NCBI GenBank assembly: GCA_937927265.1
Contig: CALBCO010000047.1
Span: 1 to 12,539, forward strand
Direction of reading: 5' to 3'
From: an uncultured Verrucomicrobiae bacterium
GTDB lineage: Bacteria; Verrucomicrobiota; Verrucomicrobiia; Palsa-1439
DNA: 12,539 nt
Shown here: in pieces, positions 5,135 to 12,066 of the stretch
Layout of the letters: each line of letters opens with the position of its first letter
Numbering within the stretch: the stretch's first letter is position 1
Notes under the pieces: generated by a model
Database searches by the model: none
Told to the model about the DNA's origin: nothing
Seen by the model: only the letters and a program-made list of their open reading frames with translations
Made by a program: the position numbers and the translations under genes

Positions 5135-7759
5135 ATGCAACTAAGCGAACCCATCTATCGTCAAGGCCCGATCCTTGCCGCCGGCATTCCACTTGGCGGC
5201 CTCGGCACCGGCAGTGTTGAACTTCGCGCCGATGGCCGGTTTCATGACTGGGAAATCTTCAACAACTACCAATGGAGCGGCGCGCCTGGTGATGAGCCGC
5301 CGGATCTGTGGAGCGAGGATGCGTTTTTTGCGTTGCGTGTCCGCGCAGAGGACCGGTCGCCGCAAGTCCGGTTGCTTTATCAAGACGATCAACGTTCTCA
5401 CGCTGTCAGCGGTTGGTACGACTACGCGAAAATCTACAATTATCCCTTCCTTTACAACATTGCCGGCTTGACCTACTCCGGCCAATATCCGTTTGCTTGC
5501 ATCCGTTACGAGGACGATTCGCTGCCGGTCGAATTGGAACTGGAAGCTTTTACGCCCTTCATACCGTATAACGCCAAGGACTCGGCCTTGCCGATGGCTT
5601 TCTTCGTGTTCAACGTTCGCAATCGAAGCAACTGGCCCTGCGAGGTGTCGTTGCTCGGCAGTTTCCGCAATTGCGTGGGCTATGATCTCGATCAATTGAC
5701 ACTTCGCCATCAAGTTGTGGACGGCAGTGGTGTCATGATGTCTGCCGAAGATATGGATCCTGCTCGGCGCACAGCCGGCTCAATGATGATTCGGGCTCTT
5801 GGCGACGGCGTAAGCGTGTTGCCGGCGTGGACGGATGGGCGCGGGCTGACCGGTTTCCCCAATGCCGCCGCCCCCGGCTTGAGCCAGTTGTTTTATTCAT
5901 TCCGTGACACCGGCAACCTGACGCGCGACACTGACGACTGGCGGCGCGCCATCGCCAAACGCGCCAGCACGTTGCGCCGCGGCGACCTGCATCAAGACCG
6001 CCAGGCCGGTTGGCGGTGGCGCGGCGCGGCTTGCCGCCAAACGCAACTCGCGCCGGACGAACAAACAGAAATGGTCTTTGTATTGAGCTGGTTTTTCCCG
6101 AACCACTATCATTACGACAATCCCACCTGCCGTCTCGGCCACATGTATGAAAACTGGTTCACAGATGCCGCAGCGGTCAGTCGGTACGCGGCGGAAAACT
6201 TTGCCCGGTTACGTCGCGAGAGCCGGCAGTTTTGCGACGCGCTTTATCAAGGACTCGATCCGTGGTTGGCAGCGTCATTGAACGCCCAACTCACCACGTT
6301 CCCGCAGGCGTTTTGGTGGACAAAGGACGGCGAGTTCACCGCGTGGGAAGGCATGGCCTGTTGTATGACGATCCCGAACGCGCACACCGTCTGGTCATCA
6401 TTTCAACCGCTGCTGTTTTTCCCGGAGTTGTACACCGCGATGAAACGCCGCGCGGCGGCGTTCAGCCGGGAAGAAACGCATCCACCATTTCTCGAAGCCG
6501 AACACCTACGGCGGTGCGCCATAGATCAATCAGCTCAAGCCGACCTCGGCGGTTGGTACAAAGCGCGCTGGGAACAACTCGGTTACCGCCCTGAAGATTT
6601 TGCCAGTACGTCGTCAGGCCGAAAGCGTGGCACTTTTTTGTTGCTCGGCTCCGCCGTGGAATTGCTCCGCGACTATCAATGGACGGGCGACCGGGCGTTG
6701 CTGGAAGAAGTCTGGCCGTTGGTGCGTGAGAGCATCCAGCAGCAGATGGAAGCCGACCGCAATGGCGACGGTCTGCCGGACGGCGCTATCGCCTATCTGA
6801 CCTACGACCACTGGTTCCCGCCGGCGACGAATTGTTATAGTGGCACCATGTGGCTGGCCGAATTGCGCGCCGCCGCGCATCTGGCACGCCTCCTCAACGA
6901 CACGGCGCTGGCCAACCAGTGTGAGAGCGTCTTGCGGACCGGTGCCGCCACGTTCGAGCGCCTGTTCTGGAACGGCAAGTATTACAGTTTTTGCCATGAC
7001 GAACGGCTGAAGCGTCGCGATGATGGGTGTCTGGCGGATCAAGTGAGCGGGCATTTGTATTTGCGGTTGTGCGGACTGGCTTCGGTGCATGATCCCGACC
7101 GCGTACGGTCGGCATTGCAGGCGGTAGCACGGTACAACGCGGTGCCCGAACACGGCTTGCTCAACGGAGCTGATCCGCGGGGCCGGTCCGATTGGCGATA
7201 TTTTGCCCGGTACTCCGCGCGCGGCGACGATGAGGCATTATCCGGTCAATGGGTCACGCCCTGGACGGGCACGGAGTATTACGTGGCGGCGACAATGATT
7301 GCCGAGGGGTTGGTGGACGAGGGTTTGGCGGTGGCGCGGGCCGTTTATGACCGGCATGTGGCGGCGGGGATGCTCTACAACCACATGGAATGTGGGGAAC
7401 ATTATTTTCGGGCGCTGGCGGCCTGGGCCTTGTTACCGGCCTTGCAGGGGTTGGAATTTGACGCAGTGGCCGGTCGTTTGCGTCTCGCGCCGCGCGTGCC
7501 GGATTCGTTGCTGCTGTTGCCGGGCGCGTATGGCCGGCTGACACAGCAGCGGACGGCTGTTGAGCAAACAACGCAGGTCACCATCACGGCCGGGCAACTG
7601 ACCCTACGCGAGTTGGTGGTTGCGATTCCTCGTGGTGTCACCGTTCAAAGCGTCTCGACTCCGCAATGGCGTGTGGCCGACGGACAGGTGGTGGCGTCGT
7701 TCTCGGTGCCGCTCGCGCTCAGTGCGGGGCAACGTTTGACGCTCCGTGTCGCGTGGTGA
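5135..7759 (+). CDS. GH116 family glycoside hydrolase (GBA2/beta-glucosidase-like)
   Basis: The 874-aa retaining glycosidase resembles non-lysosomal glucosylceramidase (GBA2) and bacterial GH116 beta-glucosidases. Family members act on beta-glucosides, beta-xylosides or N-acetylglucosaminides, so the substrate is not fixed by sequence. The N-terminal beta-sandwich begins with IPLGGLGTGSVELRADG (18-34), the family's GGxGTGS entry motif, followed by FHDWEIFNN. The (alpha/alpha)6 catalytic part carries the candidate nucleophile E405 (TAWEGM) and acid/base D558 (TYDHWF). Their 153-residue spacing matches the family (152 in the Thermoanaerobacterium enzyme, 150 in human GBA2). A beta-rich tail follows from about 766. 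There is no signal peptide, so a cytoplasmic enzyme is expected. The start is ATG 5135. A TTG at 5075 would add 20 residues that precede the usual family start. Membrane-protein genes follow 53 nt downstream on the same strand. Confidence 0.92.
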   Translation: MQLSEPIYRQGPILAAGIPLGGLGTGSVELRADGRFHDWEIFNNYQWSGAPGDEPPDLWSEDAFFALRVRAEDRSPQVRLLYQDDQRSHAVSGWYDYAKIYNYPFLYNIAGLTYSGQYPFACIRYEDDSLPVELELEAFTPFIPYNAKDSALPMAFFVFNVRNRSNWPCEVSLLGSFRNCVGYDLDQLTLRHQVVDGSGVMMSAEDMDPARRTAGSMMIRALGDGVSVLPAWTDGRGLTGFPNAAAPGLSQLFYSFRDTGNLTRDTDDWRRAIAKRASTLRRGDLHQDRQAGWRWRGAACRQTQLAPDEQTEMVFVLSWFFPNHYHYDNPTCRLGHMYENWFTDAAAVSRYAAENFARLRRESRQFCDALYQGLDPWLAASLNAQLTTFPQAFWWTKDGEFTAWEGMACCMTIPNAHTVWSSFQPLLFFPELYTAMKRRAAAFSREETHPPFLEAEHLRRCAIDQSAQADLGGWYKARWEQLGYRPEDFASTSSGRKRGTFLLLGSAVELLRDYQWTGDRALLEEVWPLVRESIQQQMEADRNGDGLPDGAIAYLTYDHWFPPATNCYSGTMWLAELRAAAHLARLLNDTALANQCESVLRTGAATFERLFWNGKYYSFCHDERLKRRDDGCLADQVSGHLYLRLCGLASVHDPDRVRSALQAVARYNAVPEHGLLNGADPRGRSDWRYFARYSARGDDEALSGQWVTPWTGTEYYVAATMIAEGLVDEGLAVARAVYDRHVAAGMLYNHMECGEHYFRALAAWALLPALQGLEFDAVAGRLRLAPRVPDSLLLLPGAYGRLTQQRTAVEQTTQVTITAGQLTLRELVVAIPRGVTVQSVSTPQWRVADGQVVASFSVPLALSAGQRLTLRVAW

Positions 7760-7798
7760 CTTACGGTTAAAAAGAATGGTGGGGCTGGCGCGGGCGGT

Positions 7799-7804
7799 TA
7801 TACT
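7799..7804 (+). promoter_or_regulatory. Possible -10 element before the membrane-protein genes
   Basis: TATACT lies 8 nt before ATG 7813 in the 53-nt gap after the GH116 gene. No -35 was found at 16-18 nt spacing. If used, the transcript would be nearly leaderless. The alternative is read-through from the GH116 gene. Confidence 0.2.
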
Positions 7805-7812
7805 GCGGCCCG

Positions 7813-8580
7813 ATGGTGATGGAGTCTGGGAAACTGGTGCCCGCCGGGCGGCGGTGGTTGTTGCCGTCGCTGACCCACTGGGTCTGGCTGGTGCTGTTGC
7901 TGGTGCTGTTGCTGGTGCTGTTGTCGCCGTGGTGGCGGTCGGCGATGGTCAACAGCGATGGCGATCCATGTTTTCACTGGCGAGTTGGCGCGTGGATGCT
8001 GGAGCACCGGGAGATTCTCCGGCAGGACGTGTTTTCCCATACGCGGTTTGGCGCGCCGATTATTTCCAAAGAATGGCTGGCGGAAGTGATTTTCGCGGCC
8101 GCTGGCGCGTGGTGGGGTCTTTACGGGTTGGTGGTGGTGGCGGCGATGGTGATTGCCACGACGTTTGCGTGGTTGCACCGGCAACTGTTGCGGGCCGGCA
8201 ACGATCCGCTGGTGGCGACTGGACTGGTGTTGCTGGCGGCGTGGGCGTCGTCGGGGCACTGGTTGGCGCGGCCGCATGTGTTTTCGTTTTTGCTGGTGGT
8301 GTTGTGGCATGGGGAACTGCTGCGGTTTGAGCGCACCGGCGCGGCGGGCCGGTTGGCGGTGATGTTGCCGGGCTTGATGGTGTTGTGGGTGAACTTGCAC
8401 GGGGCGTTTTTGGCGGGGTTGTTGATTCTTGGCGCGTATGCGCTGGGGGCGTGGCGGGACTGGCGCAAGGGTCGGGTGCTGGTCGCGGTGTTATTGTTGT
8501 GCGGGTTGGCGTCGTTGCTGAATCCGAGCGGGACCGGCTGCATGGGCACAATCTCGATTTTCTTCAGTCCAAATTCCTGA
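7813..8580 (+). CDS. GT-C-like multi-pass membrane protein A, N-terminal part (frameshifted gene)
   Basis: This is the first of three tandem related membrane-protein genes. The frame encodes 255 aa. About residues 1-242 are genuine; the last 13 or so are out-of-frame read-through to a TGA at 8578. TM1 (about 22-40) is built from LVLL repeats. The first outer loop has D49-G-D51-P-C-F-H55, a D-x-D-x3-H motif shared with both downstream paralogues and reminiscent of the acidic motif in the first loop of GT-C glycosyltransferases. Other shared blocks are FGAPIISKEWLAEVIF, GHWLARPHVFSFLL, LWVNLHGAFLAGLLILG and SLLNP. Several further membrane helices are present. After SLLNP the matching paralogue continues NTWRLHAQ, whereas here the RLHGHN equivalent lies one base earlier, in the frame starting at 8535. 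Loss of one base near 8527-8537, or a sequencing error, explains this. ATG 7819 is an alternative start. Confidence 0.8.
   Translation: MVMESGKLVPAGRRWLLPSLTHWVWLVLLLVLLLVLLSPWWRSAMVNSDGDPCFHWRVGAWMLEHREILRQDVFSHTRFGAPIISKEWLAEVIFAAAGAWWGLYGLVVVAAMVIATTFAWLHRQLLRAGNDPLVATGLVLLAAWASSGHWLARPHVFSFLLVVLWHGELLRFERTGAAGRLAVMLPGLMVLWVNLHGAFLAGLLILGAYALGAWRDWRKGRVLVAVLLLCGLASLLNPSGTGCMGTISIFFSPNS
7888..7923 (+). repeat. Three exact 12-bp tandem repeats in TM1 of protein A
   Basis: CTGGTGCTGTTG is repeated three times without mismatch and encodes LVLL three times in the first membrane helix. The unit length is a multiple of three, so copy-number change would lengthen or shorten the helix without breaking the frame. 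Confidence 0.85.
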
Positions 8581-9287
8581 CGGGTTGGCTGCGTGAATAT
8601 CAAAGCGCACATTTCCAGTCGCTCGGTGCGCGTGCGTTTTGGGCTTGGTTGGGTTTGTTGTTCGTGACGCTGGTTTGGCATCGGCCGCGGTGGACGGCGG
8701 GGGCGGGGTTGTTGGTGTTGGTGTGGACGTATTTCGCGCTGTATTCGGTGCGGAACATTCCGTTGTTGGTGTTGGTGACGGCGCCGCTGTTGGCACCGGT
8801 CTGGTCCAGTTGGCTGCGGGCGCGGTGGCCGGTGCTGGCGGCGCGGGTCGCCGGGGCGGCGACGGTGGGGCGGGGGTGGCCGCTGGTGGGGGCGGTGGTC
8901 GTCATGGCCTTTGTGTGCGTGCCGCGACCGGTGCGGTTGCAGCCGGAGTTCTGGCCGGTCGCGGCGGTGGAGTACGTCAAGAGCCACCCGGCGGAGTTTG
9001 GCGGCAACTTGTTCAATCAATACGCATGGGGCGGTTATCTGCTGGCGGAGCTGCCCGAACACAAGGTGTTCGTGGATGGCCGGACGGATTTTTACGGCGA
9101 GCCGTTGGTGCGGGAGTTTTGGGCGGTGACCGAGTTGGCGACGAACTGGCTGGCGGTGTTGGAAAAGTACGACGTGCAATGGTCGCTGATGCCGACGGAT
9201 CACCGGCTGAACGAGGCGTTGGCGTTAGCCGGTTGGGAATGCGCGCACACCGACCCGGTGGCGACGATTTACCGGAGGCAGCGATGA
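8535..9287 (+). CDS. GT-C-like multi-pass membrane protein A, C-terminal part (after frameshift)
   Basis: This is the remainder of the same gene in the -1 frame, beginning with RLHGHNLDFLQSKF, which aligns with RLHAQIVEFLRTPL of the third paralogue. It adds roughly three or four membrane helices (AFWAWLGLLFVTLVW, the LLVLVWTYFALYS-RNIPLLVLV region and GWPLVGAVVVMAFVCV). A soluble C-terminal domain follows with VEYVKSHPAEFGGNLFNQYA, WGGYLLAELPEHKVFVDGR and TDFYGEPLVREFW. Joined to the N-terminal part the product would be about 491 aa, against 485 aa for paralogue C. Both halves are free of stops and keep family motifs, so the break is recent or artefactual. The stop TGA 9285-9287 overlaps the ATG of the next gene. 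An open frame extends upstream to 8385, but that part is not family-like. Confidence 0.8.
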   Translation, partial: RLHGHNLDFLQSKFLTGWLREYQSAHFQSLGARAFWAWLGLLFVTLVWHRPRWTAGAGLLVLVWTYFALYSVRNIPLLVLVTAPLLAPVWSSWLRARWPVLAARVAGAATVGRGWPLVGAVVVMAFVCVPRPVRLQPEFWPVAAVEYVKSHPAEFGGNLFNQYAWGGYLLAELPEHKVFVDGRTDFYGEPLVREFWAVTELATNWLAVLEKYDVQWSLMPTDHRLNEALALAGWECAHTDPVATIYRRQR

Positions 9288-10612
9288 ACCCGCGGTGGTT
9301 TGCGGTGATCTTCGTGGCGGTGGCCGGCGGGTTGGCCGCGCATCGGATTTATGATCCGGATTTCTGGCTGCATCTGGCGGCCGGTCAATTTCTGTGGGAA
9401 ACCGGCGCGGTGCCGGCGCGGAATCTGTTTTCGTTCACGCACCCGGAGCATCCTTGGGTGAATGTGTATTGGTTGTATCAACTGCTGGTAGCCGGCGCGT
9501 GGCGGTGGGGGCAGGAACCGGCGGCGGTAGCGGTGAAGGTGGCCGGGGTGGCCGGGCTGGCGGCGGTGGTGATGTTGGGCTACCGGGACCGGCGCGAGCC
9601 TGTGGGGTTGTTCACGGCGAGCGCGCTGGTGTTGGGCTGGCTGGTGATGTTGCCGCGACTGACGGATCGGCCGGAGGTGTTTTCGTTTTTGTGTCTGGCG
9701 GCGATGATTAGTCTGGGGCGCGCGGGCCGGTGGGGTTGGTGCGTGGGGGTGCAGGTGGTGTGGGCCAACGTGCAGGGCTATTTCGTGTGGGGACCGATTG
9801 TGTTGTTGCTGGCGGCAGCGGGCGGGCGGGCGCCGTGGCGGTGGGCGGCGGCAGTGACGGCAGCGAGTCTGGCGTCGCCGTTCGGGTGGCGCAACTGGCA
9901 GTTGGTGGCCGATTTTGGGCAAACAATGCGGACATTTGGCGCGCAGATTCAGGAACTGGCCAGTCCGTTTCATCCGTTGGTGTGGGCGCAGAGCGGGTCG
10001 AGTTGGTTGTTCATGGTGTGGGTAACGGCAGTCGGACTGGCGCTGCGCGCTGGCTGGACGCGGGTGGGCCGGTGGGAGTGGATGCTGGCGGCGGCGGGGT
10101 TGGTGCCGTCGTTTTTCGCCCAACGAGCAGCGCCGGTGTTTGTGCTGTGTGCGTGGCCAGCCGTGTTGGCCGGCGTGCGGGCGGTGGAGCGGCCCGGCTC
10201 GCGGTGGGCGTGGCTGGCGGTGGCCTTGGTGCCGGTGGCGGCGGGAGTCGCGCCCCGGCCGGTCGCGACGGAACGGCCGGCGGCGGCGGTGGCGTTTTTG
10301 CCGGCGGGGGCGCGGGTGTTGAATGTGGATTTTCACACGGGCGGTTATGTGCTGGCGGCGCGCAACCGGCAGGTGCCGGTGTTCATTGATGGGCGGTTGG
10401 AGGCGTATCCGCCGGAGTTCATCCGCCGGTATTTCGACGCGCAGACGGACCCGGGGGCGGTGGGGGCGTTGGCAGCGGAGTTCGGGGCGACGCACGTGCT
10501 GGTCGTGAAAGACCGTGCCGCGACGCGGGCGTTGTGCGCGAGGTTGGCCGGCAGCCCGCAGTGGGAGCGAGTGTTTGCCGATGCCGCGGCGGAGGTGTTT
10601 GTGCGGCGATGA
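9284..10612 (+). CDS. GT-C-like multi-pass membrane protein B
   Basis: The 442-aa protein is the most divergent of the three paralogues. The start is ATG 9284, with GGAGG (9274-9278) 5 nt upstream and an ATGA overlap with the preceding gene; the longer open frame from 8639 is spurious. TM1 (about 5-20) is followed by D24-P-D26-F-W-L-H30, the shared D-x-D-x3-H, then WETGAVPARNLFSFTHPEHP and WVNVYWLYQLL. Further matches to A and C are LPRLTDRPEVFSFL, WANVQGYFVWGPIVLLL and ASPFGWRNWQLV. The soluble tail has NVDFHTGGYVLAARNRQVP then VFIDGRLEAYPPEF. Roughly nine or more membrane helices are expected. The architecture suggests a GT-C-type sugar transferase using a lipid-linked donor, but the family has no function I can name. 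It may have a different partner role from A and C because it is shorter and lacks the FYG segment. Confidence 0.85.
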   Translation: MNPRWFAVIFVAVAGGLAAHRIYDPDFWLHLAAGQFLWETGAVPARNLFSFTHPEHPWVNVYWLYQLLVAGAWRWGQEPAAVAVKVAGVAGLAAVVMLGYRDRREPVGLFTASALVLGWLVMLPRLTDRPEVFSFLCLAAMISLGRAGRWGWCVGVQVVWANVQGYFVWGPIVLLLAAAGGRAPWRWAAAVTAASLASPFGWRNWQLVADFGQTMRTFGAQIQELASPFHPLVWAQSGSSWLFMVWVTAVGLALRAGWTRVGRWEWMLAAAGLVPSFFAQRAAPVFVLCAWPAVLAGVRAVERPGSRWAWLAVALVPVAAGVAPRPVATERPAAAVAFLPAGARVLNVDFHTGGYVLAARNRQVPVFIDGRLEAYPPEFIRRYFDAQTDPGAVGALAAEFGATHVLVVKDRAATRALCARLAGSPQWERVFADAAAEVFVRR

Positions 10613-12066
10613 AAACGTGGCGGCCATCCCTCGGGGCCATCGTGTGGGTGTTGTTTTTTCTCGGCTTGAGTTGGTCGGATTGGCGGCTGGTGATGATCAA
10701 TGCCGATGGCGACCCGGCGTTGCACTGGCGGATCGGGAACTGGATGCTGGAGCGGCGACAGGTGATCCGCGCCGAGCAGTTTTCACACACTCGGCTGGGC
10801 GCGCCGCTGATTTCCAAGGAGTGGCTGAGCGAGATCATCTATGCGACGGCGGGCAACAGGCTCGGGTGGCAAGGATTTGTGTTGCTGGCGGCGGCGTTGG
10901 TGGCGACAACGTTGTGGTTGTTGTATCGGCAGTTGCGGGCCCAGGGAGTCGCGGCGTTGGTGGCGACCGGGTTGGTGATGGTTGCGGCGTTGGCCTGTTC
11001 GCATCATTGGCTGGCCCGGCCGCATTTGGTGACGCATTTGTTGACGGTCGGGTTTGTCTGGCTGTTGCGCGCGGGGCGGTATCGTTGGTTGCCGGTCCTC
11101 ATGGTGGCGTGGGTCAATCTGCACGGCGCGTTTTTCACCGGGTTCGTTCTGTTGGGTTGTTATGTAGTCGGCAGTCTGTGGGGGTGGGAGTGGCGGCGGG
11201 CGGCTGTACTGGGCGGGTGGCTGGCGGTTGTGGTCGTTGTTTCGCTGCTGAATCCGAACACGTGGCGGTTGCATGCGCAGATTGTGGAGTTTTTGCGGAC
11301 GCCCTTGTTGGCCGGGCTGGCCAACGAGTTCGCGTCGCCGAATTTTCATTCAGCCGGGATGCGCGGGTTTGTGGTGGTGTTGCTGCTGTTGGGGGTGATG
11401 TTGCTGTGGGTGCGGCCGCGGCTGACGCCGGTGGAGGTGACGTTGCTGGCGGTGTGGGGCGTGCTGGCGTTGCGACAGGTGCGCCATGTGCCGGTGTTCA
11501 CGCTGGTGGCGGTGCCGATTTTGGCGGCGCACTGGCAGACATGGTTGGCCGGGCGGGATTGGCCGCGGTATCGGGCGTGGGTGGCCAAGTTGGAGCAGAT
11601 GGACAGCGGCGCGGCGGGCGGCTGGGCGGTGGCGGTGGCAGTCGCCCTCGCCATTGGTTGGGCGCCGCGGGCGGACACGCACATCATGCCGGAGCGGTTT
11701 CCCGTGACGGCGGTCGAGTTTTTGCGGGCGCACCCGGCGGCGGTGTCGGGGGAGATGTTCAATGACTACGGCTGGGGCGGTTACTTGATGCTGGCGTTGC
11801 CGGAGCGGCGGGTGTTTGTGGATGGGCGCAATGATTTTTACGGTGCGGCATTGATTGAGGAGTTCCGCCGGGTGGACGCTGTTGCGCCCGGTTGGGAAGA
11901 GGTGTTGGCGAAGTACAAGGTTGGTTGGACCATCCTGCCAGTGAATCATCCACTGAATCAACTGTTGGCCGAGCGACCGGATTGGCCCGTGGTGTATGCC
12001 GACGCGGTTGCCGTCGTCCGCGTGCGCGTCACCGAACCGCATCGGGGTCAATCTGGTACTTCCTGA
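10609..12066 (+). CDS. GT-C-like multi-pass membrane protein C
   Basis: The 485-aa protein is intact and closely related to protein A. ATG 10609 overlaps the stop of the previous gene (ATGA), with GGAGG at 10591-10595, 13 nt upstream, a long but usable spacing. TM1 (about 8-22) precedes N31-A-D33-G-D35-P-A-L-H39, then LGAPLISKEWLSEIIYA, HHWLARPHLVTHLL, AWVNLHGAFFTGFVLLG and SLLNPNTWRLHAQIVEF. The last third is a soluble domain with VEFLRAHPAAVSGEMFNDYG, WGGYLMLALPERRVFVDGR and NDFYGAALIEEFR. About ten membrane helices are predicted by eye. The D-x-D-x3-H in the first loop and the C-terminal soluble domain fit a GT-C glycosyltransferase-like fold, by inference. The 3' end overlaps the convergent NtrC-type regulator gene by 38 bp, so the last dozen residues, after AVVRVRV, may be recently acquired. 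Confidence 0.88.
   Translation: MKTWRPSLGAIVWVLFFLGLSWSDWRLVMINADGDPALHWRIGNWMLERRQVIRAEQFSHTRLGAPLISKEWLSEIIYATAGNRLGWQGFVLLAAALVATTLWLLYRQLRAQGVAALVATGLVMVAALACSHHWLARPHLVTHLLTVGFVWLLRAGRYRWLPVLMVAWVNLHGAFFTGFVLLGCYVVGSLWGWEWRRAAVLGGWLAVVVVVSLLNPNTWRLHAQIVEFLRTPLLAGLANEFASPNFHSAGMRGFVVVLLLLGVMLLWVRPRLTPVEVTLLAVWGVLALRQVRHVPVFTLVAVPILAAHWQTWLAGRDWPRYRAWVAKLEQMDSGAAGGWAVAVAVALAIGWAPRADTHIMPERFPVTAVEFLRAHPAAVSGEMFNDYGWGGYLMLALPERRVFVDGRNDFYGAALIEEFRRVDAVAPGWEEVLAKYKVGWTILPVNHPLNQLLAERPDWPVVYADAVAVVRVRVTEPHRGQSGTS
12029..12066. other. Convergent 3' overlap of two genes
   Basis: The last 38 bp of membrane gene C (+) and of the NtrC-type gene (-) coincide. No terminator hairpin with a T-run is visible between them, so the transcripts may overlap. 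Confidence 0.85.

Noticed and set aside
8535..8540. Programmed -1 ribosomal frameshifting in membrane gene A
   Set aside because: The direction would fit, but there is no X-XXY-YYZ slippery site or clear downstream stem-loop. A one-base deletion or sequencing error is simpler.
8121..9203. Arginine/histidine/proline-rich antisense frames opposite the membrane genes
   Set aside because: Their composition is the direct complement of Leu/Val/Gly/Ala-rich coding sequence. They carry no motifs and have no initiation signals.
8639..9283. Upstream extension of membrane protein B (glycine/alanine/valine-rich)
   Set aside because: It is an out-of-frame shadow of the end of gene A. The true start at 9284 has GGAGG 5 nt upstream and a membrane helix directly after it.
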